A DNA stretch of 58,859 nucleotides from Nitrosomonas sp. Lineage in GTDB: Bacteria; Pseudomonadota; Gammaproteobacteria; Burkholderiales; Nitrosomonadaceae. The notes under the pieces were generated by a model. That model saw only the letters and a program-made list of their open reading frames with translations. It was not told where the DNA came from and ran no database searches. The stretch spans positions 1-58,859 of the forward strand of contig JAGNZK010000012.1 in assembly GCA_017984435.1 (NCBI GenBank), read 5' to 3'. Below, piece after piece: positions 17,891 through 25,993 of the stretch. The translations under genes were made by a program, and so were the position numbers. Position 1 is the first letter of the stretch. Every line of letters starts with the position of its first letter.

Positions 17891-19381
17891 TTACGGAACC
17901 TTTATTTGAACTGGGACGGCGCTATATCTATATGTATCATAGTTTTCCCCATTTCCAAGTGCATTACTTACAAAGTACCCCCAAGCCCAGAGTGTTCCAT
18001 CATCTTTGAGTGCATATGATGCGCCGCCAAGTAGGCCTAAATCAGGAGATACATCAATGGCAGTAATGCCAGTCAATCCTATTACCTGTACCGGGTCCTG
18101 CTTATACACTATCGCTCCATCCACTAGAGTATTTCCCCAAGACCAGACAGTCCCATCATTTTTAAGAGCAAGCGAATGATAAGTAGAGTGTTTTATAGAT
18201 ATAATGTCAGAAAATCCATAAATTTGTGTGTAGCTTGTTGTTGGTCGGGAATATTCATTATATTTCCACCACCAAACTTCTCCATCGTTTCGAATTGAAT
18301 AGTATTGAAATTCATTTTCTAGATTTGGTAACTTAGTTGGATAGCTTCCTACACTGACAACGTTTGTTAATTCTTTTATCGGAATAGGATTTTCATGATG
18401 TCCTCCATAAGTTAGAAGGAGATATGGATCAATTGAGTCATCTACCAAGCTCCAGAAAGTTCCATCACTCTTGGTTGCATATTTGCTTATAAAAATTTGA
18501 GTTACGTCAGTTAACCCGAGTAACTTGACTGGAGTCCATGTATTGTACCTATTATTTACGCCATCTCCGTCAGGATCACTGGCACCCCACGCTCTAGCGC
18601 CCCATGCCCAGATCGTACCGTCATCTTTAAGGGCAAAGCACGTTGAGTTACTAGGATAAATGGCCGTAATGTTGGTCAATCCAGCCACAGGAGTAGGTTT
18701 GTCGTTATTATCGAACGTGCCATTTCCAAGTTGACCCAACCGATTATTTCCCCAGATCCAAACAGTTCCATCATTCTTAAGTGCGTAATAAACGTAGTCC
18801 CCACCAAGAAAATTATTTTCAAAGAGATTAATTGCCACGATATCAGTTAATTCGCGGATCTGTTCTGGAGCCGTATCAGGATACAACTGCCAAACCGTCC
18901 CGTCTTTTTTAAGCGCAAGGGCAATTTCTGAATTGATGTCTCTAGCGATAGTAGTTATATCGGTCAATTCAGTTATCCGAGAAGGAGTGGAAGGTAAACT
19001 ATTTCCGCCCAACCATGTCCAAACCGATCCGTCACTTTTGAGTACATAGTATCTACGCGTGGTACTTCCCATCCAAATTGCAGTTATTTTCGTCGGATTT
19101 TCATTTTGTGCTACTGACAAAAGGTTAGAGAGACTATCAATATAAGTAGGTTTATCAATCCCCCATGGGCCACCCAATACATAAACGCCATTATTACTTG
19201 TATTAACGCCGGCATAAACATTTTTGTCTGGATAAAAGCGAAACAACCAAGGAGCTACACTTTGTGTAGTTTGATGGGTAGGAAAATATTCTGGATAATT
19301 ATTTTCTGCCCAGTTAAGTAATGTGTCGGTATCACTAGCTGTATCGGCAGAAGCAAAGTTAATATTCCCAAGAAAAAGCAC
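17891..19381 (-). CDS. RCC1-repeat (beta-propeller) exported protein
   Basis: A 496-aa protein. After a hydrophobic start it has a 70-residue module (LLNWAENNYPEYFPTHQTTQ... NGVYVLGG) shared with the DUF4347 protein, then at least seven RCC1-type units with the signature YALKNDGTVWxWGxN, consistent with a seven-bladed propeller used for protein binding. The start is uncertain: GTG 19381 gives a signal sequence without its basic part, whereas the open frame continues upstream into a textbook basic-hydrophobic leader (IKQRIKHLILFFC) but offers no ATG, GTG or TTG. Either a rare start codon is used or the 5' end is mutated. Function is unknown; secretion or surface display is likely. Confidence 0.75.
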   Translation of the reverse strand: MLFLGNINFASADTASDTDTLLNWAENNYPEYFPTHQTTQSVAPWLFRFYPDKNVYAGVNTSNNGVYVLGGPWGIDKPTYIDSLSNLLSVAQNENPTKITAIWMGSTTRRYYVLKSDGSVWTWLGGNSLPSTPSRITELTDITTIARDINSEIALALKKDGTVWQLYPDTAPEQIRELTDIVAINLFENNFLGGDYVYYALKNDGTVWIWGNNRLGQLGNGTFDNNDKPTPVAGLTNITAIYPSNSTCFALKDDGTIWAWGARAWGASDPDGDGVNNRYNTWTPVKLLGLTDVTQIFISKYATKSDGTFWSLVDDSIDPYLLLTYGGHHENPIPIKELTNVVSVGSYPTKLPNLENEFQYYSIRNDGEVWWWKYNEYSRPTTSYTQIYGFSDIISIKHSTYHSLALKNDGTVWSWGNTLVDGAIVYKQDPVQVIGLTGITAIDVSPDLGLLGGASYALKDDGTLWAWGYFVSNALGNGENYDTYRYSAVPVQIKVP

Positions 19382-19556
19382 TGTGCAGAAAAATAGGATC
19401 AGGTGTTTTATTCGTTGTTTAATTTTGATTCCCCGTTCAGAACGTTTGAAGTGAATTTGCTTGAAGCGCCACTACTTGCTTATGATTATCTGGCATTAAC
19501 CGATTTTCCTAGACTTAGATAATGGGGTGTTGGCAATTTTCTGAAAATTAATTTAG

Positions 19557-19699
19557 GGAAACACTGATTAATTGCCTGCACAAGTGATTTGCGGCGTTGG
19601 GTGGTGCTCAGAAACTCGCCTATCCTATTGATATGTCTAGTTTCTTGCGCTTTATCCGCCTTGCATCTCATCTTGTTCGATGAATTAATCAGCGCTTCC
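19557..19699. mobile_element. 143-bp MITE of the IS5 type
   Basis: Terminal inverted repeats of 17 bp (19557-19573 and 19683-19699, 15 of 17 matching), both starting GGAA and ending CTGATTAATT, are flanked on each side by TTAG (19553-19556 and 19700-19703). A 4-bp YTAR duplication is the signature of IS5-group transposition. No transposase is encoded. It sits inside the island between the RCC1 and Sel1 genes. Confidence 0.78.
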
Positions 19700-19752
19700 T
19701 TAGTAGATCATGGCACAGTGATACGTGCAGATCATCTAGATTTAGTCTTATT

Positions 19753-20220
19753 TTAAGGGAGTCTCTGATACCTTATCCAATTGCCTAAATCATCAAAAAA
19801 ACCACAATTACCAGAACGACTATAAAAATCATCGCATTCATGTTTAGTATTTTCTTTACCACTACTGCCACTTGTTATCGAATTAAGGAGAATCGCTCCT
19901 AACCCTATACCTAATAGCCATGCTCCCCAGTTTGTACCTTTCTCTTGCTGCTGTAGCTTTGCTAGCGCGGATTTGGCCTCGGGATGGCCGTTATCAGCGG
20001 CTTTACGAAGCCACATCAATGCTTCTTCTGGGTCTTTTTTTACGCCAGCCCCACCATTATACATTCTTGCTAAATTATATTGAGCAGCAGCATCTCCTTT
20101 TTCTGCTAGCGGTTTAAATGCTTTTAGAGCAGTACGATAATCACCTTTATTAAGAGCAGTCGTGCCATCTTTGAAAGATGGAGCCGCACAGCCAACAATA
20201 AAAACAAAAAGAATTAACAA
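19753..20220 (-). CDS. Sel1-repeat lipoprotein, 5' end probably frameshifted
   Basis: A 155-aa protein with lipobox FIVGC, then Sel1-like repeats (about 15-90: GDYRTALKAFKPLAEKGDAAAQYNLARMYNGGAGV, DPEEALMWLRKAADNGHPEAK), a glycine-rich transmembrane-like stretch (WLLGIGLGAILLNSI) and a Cys-containing tail. Sel1 repeats mediate protein contacts. The frame opens with TTG 20220. The only start with a good ribosome site (GAGGT, ATG 20228-20230) is in another frame, and one inserted or two lost bases just after it would join it to this frame and give a normal basic-hydrophobic lipoprotein leader. The gene may thus be translated poorly or be a fresh pseudogene. Confidence 0.68.
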   Translation of the reverse strand: MLILFVFIVGCAAPSFKDGTTALNKGDYRTALKAFKPLAEKGDAAAQYNLARMYNGGAGVKKDPEEALMWLRKAADNGHPEAKSALAKLQQQEKGTNWGAWLLGIGLGAILLNSITSGSSGKENTKHECDDFYSRSGNCGFFDDLGNWIRYQRLP

Positions 20221-20230
20221 TAACAGTCAT

Positions 20231-20684
20231 TTTTTTAACCTCAAAATATCCCCTTTATTAAATGATTAATTGTGACCGGTTTCCTTCACTAAAAGCGCAA
20301 CTTATTGTTTTTATGATGCTGATTCCAATAACTAAACTCGAGGCATCTCTAATTTTAGATTTGACTGGGTTAACGGACAGTCTTTTCAAGCATAGATTAT
20401 TAACTTGTTGATATATTTGATCTGCTGTCTACATAAAAATCAGAAAATCTTTTAATCTAATGCAATTCTTTGTTTTATTGGTGATGTTGCTCAGAATCTA
20501 GCTGCGGACCTACTGATTACAAATTAATTACTGGCTTGTGTCTCAATATAATATAGCAGTCTGGCTTGATGCCAGTCTGCCTTTTATATCTTGTGCAAGA
20601 ACGAAGCTGTTGTACACACTTCATAAATAATATTAAATTCAGAGAAATGCCGAAGGTTAGATACATCAGGCTTGTGTTTATTGA
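20231..20684. other. Gene-free right arm of the island
   Basis: About 450 bp of AT-rich DNA between the Sel1 gene and the right-end sites. I see no coding frame with support and no RNA gene. It probably contains the promoter of the Sel1 gene at its left side. Confidence 0.4.
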
Positions 20685-20706
20685 GTCTACTATAGGGCTA
20701 CTAATT
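20685..20706. promoter_or_regulatory. Candidate integrase arm site, right end
   Basis: A 22-bp sequence starting GTCTACTATAGG differs at one position from 9832-9853 at the left end, in the same orientation. It lies 43 bp inside the right attachment repeat. Finding the same long motif at both ends of an 11-kb element suits a recombinase arm site and not a general repeat. Confidence 0.55.
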
Positions 20707-20712
20707 TTATGT

Positions 20713-20744
20713 AACAGTGACTCACATTTATGTAAGTCACTGTT
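20713..20744 (+). terminator. Hairpin at the island edge, next to the tRNA 3' end
   Basis: The 10-bp stem AACAGTGACT/AGTCACTGTT has an inner ACAT/ATGT pair. Read on the plus strand it is followed by TTATTT, so it should stop transcription leaving the island towards the tRNA. It also sits just beyond the tRNA 3' end, where it may help 3' processing now that the original terminator is 11 kb away. Confidence 0.55.
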
Positions 20745-20749
20745 TTATT

Positions 20750-20795
20750 TGGTAGGCCGTGCCAGATTCGAACTGGCGACCAACGGATTAAAAGT
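20750..20795. repeat. tRNA-proximal attachment site (46-bp repeat)
   Basis: Second copy of the perfect 46-bp repeat, forming the 3' part of the intact tRNA-Lys. Identity with 9634-9679 ends at position 20795 within the anticodon stem and loop, a usual crossover zone for tRNA-targeting tyrosine integrases. Confidence 0.92.
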
Positions 20796-20825
20796 CCGCT
20801 GCTCTACCGGCTGAGCTAACGACCC
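20750..20825 (-). tRNA. tRNA-Lys (anticodon TTT)
   Basis: A 76-nt cloverleaf on the minus strand from 20825 (GGGTCGTTAGCTCAG, standard D-arm start) through the anticodon loop CTTTTAA (UUU, lysine) and T arm GGTTCGAATCC-type (here AGTTCGAATCT) to the encoded CCA at 20752-20750. The acceptor stem pairs fully with two G-U pairs. It is the integration target of the neighbouring element, which restores the 3' end upon insertion. Confidence 0.96.
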
Positions 20826-21117
20826 AAAGCGCAGGATTATACCTGATTTAGCCAGTGATACAAATGTCTTTATTGGATTGAAAACTCAAAATCTATAAAA
20901 AACCTGACTAACCGAATGGCATCATGTCTGTAAAGATGATTGCCGGGATAATGTGGTAGTCAATCTGAAACAACCTGAGCAATTCTTGCACTTAATCTGT
21001 GAAATTGTATGCATAGATCGATAAGTTGGATCGATCAGTTTTTTGTAAGATGACGATTATTTGCTTTCTTTTTTAGCGTTATACTTCCATGTTTCTTTCT
21101 TCGTAAGGTAATATCAA

Positions 21118-22176
21118 ATGAGACTGCTGTTAATACTATTTATTTTCATGACAACAAATGCCGGTGCGGCGGATTTTATTACCGGGGAGTATCAACTTTC
21201 CGGCAAGGAAAAAAGAGTCGGTGAAGCTTATTATCGTGCCGACATGCAGTGGATGGCTTATCAGGCGGAAGTAGCCGACGATAACCCGTTTTATCAGATC
21301 TTCCTGAAAAATATCGCCAGCGGCAAAATACAACAAGTATCGCCGGGCACTGGTAAGACGACATGCTCGTGGGTTCACCCTTCACAGGAAAAAGTGTTGT
21401 TTTCTTCCACACATGAAGATCCTGATGCAAAAACCAAAATGATTGCTGAGATTGAAAGAAGAAAATCCGGCGAGCGGCAATCGTATGCCTGGGACTATGA
21501 TGAGTTTTATGATATTTATGAAACTGATTTTGCCGGTGAGAAAATCCAAAATCTCACTAAAACACTGGGATACGACGCGGAAGCCTCCTGGTCGCCCGAC
21601 GGCAAACTGATCGCCTTCGCTTCCAATCGTAGAGCGTACACGGAAGAATTATCCGCTGAAGAAGCCGCACTTTTCAAAGCCAATCCGTCGGCATTGATTG
21701 ATATTTATATCATGGATGCGAATGGCACCAATGTGAAACGATTAACACACACCAAGACCTACGATGGCGGCCCGTTTTTTAGTCCGGACGGAAAGAGAAT
21801 CGTGTGGCGCCGTTTCTCTGAAAATAGCCGGGAAGCTGAGATATTCACGATGAACATCGACGGATCCGATCAGAAACAAATCACGCGCCTGAATGTCATG
21901 TCGTGGGCACCTTTTTACCATCCTTCCGGGAAATACGTCATTTTCACCACCAATATGCACGGGCACCGCAATTTTGAGCTGTATATCGTCGATGTCGACG
22001 GCCAGAAGGAACCTGTACGCGTAACCGATAAAGAAGGTTTTGACGGCCTACCGGTATTTACACCCGACGGCAATTACCTAACCTGGACCAGCGACCGCAC
22101 TCCCGAGAAAAAAGGTCATCTATTTCACGGCAAATGGGATCATCAGCAAGCATTGAAGAGTCTTTCGTTGCAATAA
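21118..22176 (+). CDS. Periplasmic PD40/TolB-like beta-propeller protein
   Basis: A 352-aa protein with a signal peptide (MRLLLILFIFMTTNAGAA) and WD40-like PD40 repeats: EASWSPDGKLIAFASNR, GPFFSPDGKRIVWR, PFYHPSGKYVIFTTN, LPVFTPDGNYLTWTSDR, alternating with IYIMDANGTNVKRLT-type strands. This is the propeller of TolB and related periplasmic proteins, but without the TolB N-terminal domain and outside a tol cluster, so it is a stand-alone propeller. Binding partner unknown. A ribosome site (AAGGTAA) precedes the ATG. Confidence 0.8.
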   Translation: MRLLLILFIFMTTNAGAADFITGEYQLSGKEKRVGEAYYRADMQWMAYQAEVADDNPFYQIFLKNIASGKIQQVSPGTGKTTCSWVHPSQEKVLFSSTHEDPDAKTKMIAEIERRKSGERQSYAWDYDEFYDIYETDFAGEKIQNLTKTLGYDAEASWSPDGKLIAFASNRRAYTEELSAEEAALFKANPSALIDIYIMDANGTNVKRLTHTKTYDGGPFFSPDGKRIVWRRFSENSREAEIFTMNIDGSDQKQITRLNVMSWAPFYHPSGKYVIFTTNMHGHRNFELYIVDVDGQKEPVRVTDKEGFDGLPVFTPDGNYLTWTSDRTPEKKGHLFHGKWDHQQALKSLSLQ

Positions 22177-22293
22177 GGACACCCTGAAGAAGATTTGATT
22201 AATAACAATATTCTACATTGCTCCACTAAACAAGCTGGCCAAGAGAGATGGGATAAACACCTTTTCCCCAATGTAGAAAGTAAACAATACAAA

Positions 22294-23277
22294 TTAGAGC
22301 CAACCCTGCGATCGGTACCAAGCGATGGCATCACGCGCAGCTTCGCGTACCGGACGAGGCTGTAATCCGAGCTCTTTCAAACTGACAGAGGAATCAAAAA
22401 ACATATTGCGACGGGTTAAACGTACACCGGTCACGGTAGCCATCGGCATTTTCCCACTGACATGGTCTGCCCACATTTCACTGAACCATGCCACAAGCAA
22501 AGCCAGTGAATAAGGAACTTTCCAACGTGGTAAGGGTTGTTTCGTTTCCTCACTCAGAATTTTCAACCAATCTGAAAGACGCAGGTTCTCCGCTCCTAAA
22601 AGATAGCGAATGCCTGTTTTTCCATTTTTCATCGCCAGAATCATTCCTGTCGCGACATCTCTCGCATCAATCAGATTGAAATTACATTCCAAATAGCCAG
22701 GAAGTTCACCTCTACAAAAAGCCAGTGACAAACGGGTGGGCGGTGTCTGTAGCCGGTCTCCGGGACCGACAGGTAAAGTTGGACTGACCACAATAATGGG
22801 AGCGCCTTGTTTAACCATACGAAAAACTGCTTTCTCCGCATGAAATTTGCTCAGACAATAGGGACCAACCATGTCCTCTGCTTTGAGATGCAGTTTCTCG
22901 ACGAAACGTTCTTCGGGCGTGTGGGATGACAGGATACTTTCAGTACTTGTGTACAGTATTTTTTTAGCACCACTGTCAAGTGCGGCACGCATGACATGAA
23001 TGGTACCGAGATGGTTAACTTTATCGAACTCCCGGCGATCGCGACACCACAGATTCGGATCGGCGGCAAGGTGGTAAACATATTCACAGCCTTGCACAGC
23101 TTTCCGTACGGCAGGTTCATCACGAATATCCGCACGCACTAACTCAATTTGATCCAACGGCAAATGATCAACACAGGCGCCTGGTCGTTCCAGCACACGC
23201 ACCGATTCGTTCGCATCCAATATCTGCGTCACCAGATGCGTACCCAGAAAACCAGCACCGCCGGTAACCAAAATCAA
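22294..23277 (-). CDS. NAD(P)-dependent epimerase/dehydratase (extended SDR)
   Basis: A 327-aa extended short-chain dehydrogenase with the nucleotide-binding GGAGFLG (residues 6-12), D in VRADIRD, the Thr/Ser-Thr of YTSTESI and the catalytic YCLSK. It resembles hopanoid-associated sugar epimerase (HpnA)-like or dihydroflavonol-reductase-like members (VSPTLPVGPGD, NLIDARDVA). Its ATG overlaps the stop of the upstream ketopantoate-reductase-like gene by 4 bp (ATGA), so the two are translated together and probably act in the same pathway. The substrate cannot be given from sequence. No hpn genes lie nearby. Confidence 0.8.
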   Translation of the reverse strand: MILVTGGAGFLGTHLVTQILDANESVRVLERPGACVDHLPLDQIELVRADIRDEPAVRKAVQGCEYVYHLAADPNLWCRDRREFDKVNHLGTIHVMRAALDSGAKKILYTSTESILSSHTPEERFVEKLHLKAEDMVGPYCLSKFHAEKAVFRMVKQGAPIIVVSPTLPVGPGDRLQTPPTRLSLAFCRGELPGYLECNFNLIDARDVATGMILAMKNGKTGIRYLLGAENLRLSDWLKILSEETKQPLPRWKVPYSLALLVAWFSEMWADHVSGKMPMATVTGVRLTRRNMFFDSSVSLKELGLQPRPVREAARDAIAWYRSQGWL

Positions 23278-24296
23278 GATAGAACGCCTTCCGGCAAACT
23301 ATCCGCTAAGTTCTGTAAATACTGATATTGCGGTTTCAAGCCTTCAGCGGTTATCTTTTCAATGAGCGCGAAGGTAGCGCGATTCAAAGGACAAGGAAAC
23401 TCTTGGGCAAGTCGGATAAGGTGGCCGGTATAAGCGTCGATTTCTGTACGGGCATGTTCGACGTGGATATCAGGCGCCATCGAACAATAAGTCCCCCGTA
23501 ACGAAGGACGAAAGAACATGGCCATTAATGCCGGTAACCAAGGTGTGCGTAGAATTAAAGATACCGTATCGGGATGAAATGGTCCGATACGCGCAAGCGG
23601 AATTTTTGCATATTGGAGAATCGCATAATTCTCAAGAAGCAACGCAAAAAAGAGCGTCTTAGCCAATTGACCGGTCAATAATTCCCCATTATCCACTCCA
23701 GCCATCGCCGCAAGTGGCGAGATGGCGGCATTGTACATAAGTTTGGTTGCCTTATAAGGTCGGACATCCGCAACAAGTTCAACGGGAAACAACTTGGCTT
23801 TTTTCAATGCAATAGCCAGTGACATTACTTCAGACTGCTCAGCAGCAGTGATAGATCGGCGTGCCCCGATATGCAGGCTGCCTGGTCGCGTGATCCGTGT
23901 TACGGGACGATCACGCTGGCATTCCGATACAAAAGAAGCAATACCTTCGCACGCGTGATTGCGTTGCTCCAACTCGGGATCAAAACCATTCTGAATCGGC
24001 ACTAAGAATGCATCGTCAGACAAGCGTGCAAGTACTGCCGGATTATCATAAGTTTTGGTGCAAAGCAGAATAAAACCCTCATCCGGCGGGACCCAATCAT
24101 CAAAAGTCACGATGAATATATGTTGCGTTCCCAATCCAGTCAACGTTATGCCGTTTCTCCTGCCCTCCGTTACCTTGCCGGGATGGTTGTCAATCAGCAC
24201 CACCGTATAGCCCATTTGAGCCAGAGCCCATCCAACGACTGCGCCAATACCGCCTATGCCCACAATATGAATCGGTTTGTCTAGTAATTTGGGCAT
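23274..24296 (-). CDS. Ketopantoate reductase-family (ApbA/PanE) oxidoreductase
   Basis: A 340-aa protein with N-terminal Rossmann motif IVGIGGIGAVVGWAL, the LLCTKTYDNPAV and VPIQNGFDPE segments typical of 2-dehydropantoate 2-reductase relatives, and the helical C-terminal domain (KLMYNAAISPLAAMAGVDNGEL; EIDAYTGHLIRLAQE). PanE itself reduces ketopantoate in pantothenate synthesis, but the family is broad. The coupling to an SDR epimerase (4-bp overlap), with no pan genes nearby, speaks for a different alpha-hydroxy acid or sugar substrate. Confidence 0.78.
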   Translation of the reverse strand: MPKLLDKPIHIVGIGGIGAVVGWALAQMGYTVVLIDNHPGKVTEGRRNGITLTGLGTQHIFIVTFDDWVPPDEGFILLCTKTYDNPAVLARLSDDAFLVPIQNGFDPELEQRNHACEGIASFVSECQRDRPVTRITRPGSLHIGARRSITAAEQSEVMSLAIALKKAKLFPVELVADVRPYKATKLMYNAAISPLAAMAGVDNGELLTGQLAKTLFFALLLENYAILQYAKIPLARIGPFHPDTVSLILRTPWLPALMAMFFRPSLRGTYCSMAPDIHVEHARTEIDAYTGHLIRLAQEFPCPLNRATFALIEKITAEGLKPQYQYLQNLADSLPEGVLS

Positions 24297-24711
24297 TTAT
24301 GAATCCTGGAAATTGATCGAGAAAAACACAAGCAAGTCCAATAACTAACTGAAACAGTTAATATTCATTGTGCTGCTCGGGTGAGATCACATACTTACAG
24401 CTTGAAAAGGCTTCTATGTATCAGATCGCACAGAACTGATAGTACTCTATTTGTGAGATATTTCCGATTAATTATATTGACCTCAATGAACATTGTATGT
24501 GCGATAACACCCACAACATGACGCAGTGACAACAAGAGAAAAGTGATGCATCATAATGATAATTAATATTATAAAAGTCATCGGATAGAAGCTTCTGACA
24601 CATTGGATACTTCCATGATATCTGCTGTTGCTAAGCAATCTCTAAATAATCCCATTGTCATTCCAGATGCAATATAACCACTCCAAAATTAACAACGCTG
24701 AGTACTCTTTA
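24297..24711. other. Intergenic stretch, nothing recognised
   Basis: 415 bp of AT-rich DNA between the reductase gene start and the end of the DUF3616 gene. I see no coding frame, RNA gene or clear repeat. It should contain the promoter for the reductase-epimerase pair. Confidence 0.4.
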
Positions 24712-25713
24712 TTAAGGCGCGATATCTACCCAGATGCTGCGAAAGCTTTTATCCTGAGCCTTCGCCAGATCTTTGCAATGCTGATTATTGATCGATTCAG
24801 ATCCATCGTCGCTAATGATCTGGATTTTTGCTTTTTGTTGCGGATAAACAACTAGTGCCTCCGGGTGTAATTTTTGGAAGCCCATTCTGATTAATTCAGG
24901 CGCTGCGGAAGGATCGCCTGACCACTGATAAAGCTGAAAACGGCCATTATCGTCATAAGGTCCTGCCATAATGAAATAAACACCCTGGGCATCCGAATAT
25001 TCGATGCTGCGTATGCCCAGTCCATTCAGTGCCAGCAGAATTGGATTACCCAGTTTTGGTTTTTCATGGCCAGTGATCACTGCTTGTGGATTTTCCAGCG
25101 GAACCAGTAGCGCTTTCCCATGCGGAATAGGATTGCGAAATCCGATCAACAGATGGCCTTGCGGAGTCTTAGTTAACCCTTCGATATTGAGGCCATCCTT
25201 GGATTCCGGCGCATGCTTGGCGGCTTTCCCAAGATGATAATCTTTGAGTCCTGCGGAATCTTTCAGTACTTTAACCAAATCAATAAAAGGTTTACCGATT
25301 GGTTTCAAATTGAACTGACCGTCAATCGTTTCAATTTCCGTTGCAAAAAAACGATGACGGTTAGGACGTTTCTTGCCATCTTTGTTTGAACCGTGCGAGG
25401 TGATCCAGTAGATACGATTCTTAATGAGGGTAGCACCTTCAATATCGGCTTCCGGATGCTTGGGATCAATTTGCAGAAATGCGGAAATATCCTGCGAGTA
25501 TAATAATTCACCCGACTTGTTCCTGTGAAAGATTCGTAAGGTGTTATCTTCATCGTTGGCAACGACAAATAAATCAGGTGCCACAGGAACGGCGGCAGAT
25601 GCATCACACATGCCAAAGTATCGGGTAATCGGTGAAAGCGCATCTGCAGTAACCGGTAACGTAATGGTCAAGGCGATGATAGTGATCACTACCGTGGAAA
25701 GTTTTATGTTCAT
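24712..25713 (-). CDS. DUF3616 exported protein
   Basis: A 333-aa protein with signal peptide (about 1-24) and the DUF3616 pattern: YFGMCDASAAVPVAPDLFVVANDEDNTLRI, DIEGATLIKNRIYWITSHG, LNIEGLTKTPQGHLLIGFRNP and a C-terminal IISDDGS. The repeated strand pattern suggests a beta-propeller like SMP-30 or phytase folds. The family is of unknown function and periplasmic or secreted. It is divergent from acs, with a 280-bp shared promoter region. Confidence 0.82.
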   Translation of the reverse strand: MNIKLSTVVITIIALTITLPVTADALSPITRYFGMCDASAAVPVAPDLFVVANDEDNTLRIFHRNKSGELLYSQDISAFLQIDPKHPEADIEGATLIKNRIYWITSHGSNKDGKKRPNRHRFFATEIETIDGQFNLKPIGKPFIDLVKVLKDSAGLKDYHLGKAAKHAPESKDGLNIEGLTKTPQGHLLIGFRNPIPHGKALLVPLENPQAVITGHEKPKLGNPILLALNGLGIRSIEYSDAQGVYFIMAGPYDDNGRFQLYQWSGDPSAAPELIRMGFQKLHPEALVVYPQQKAKIQIISDDGSESINNQHCKDLAKAQDKSFRSIWVDIAP

Positions 25714-25993
25714 AAGAAACCTTTAGATGGTAGAAAAATGAGTGTGTGCAGATGTTTTTGAAAGATTGATCTTTCAACATTAAATCGTTTACGTGAGAAC
25801 GTGTAAATAAATTCGTGTAAACGATCATACAGCAGGAGACATTCTGTTTCCTGGAGACAGCAGCGGAAATTCTTACCCATTAACAAACTAATCACAAAAC
25901 ATGCATTTGAAAGTAAGAAGTGTAAATGATACATAATGCCGGTGATACAATCCTGACAAGCTTACTGAACAAGAGAAATGCTGGAGAAATAGT

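Larger units (their letters stand above)
9634..20795 (+). mobile_element. 11.1-kb integrative element in tRNA-Lys, with its own replication protein
   Basis: The perfect 46-bp repeat of the tRNA-Lys 3' part at both ends, a tyrosine integrase next to the left end, an AlpA-like HTH protein, a P2-gpA-type HUH endonuclease and a toxin-antitoxin pair together define a self-excising, probably replicating integrative element. There are no capsid, tail or conjugation genes, so it would need a helper for transfer (satellite-like) or moves passively. The cargo (15-20 kb) is surface or secreted-type protein genes. Both boundaries, the integrase and its candidate arm sites look intact. Confidence 0.85.
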
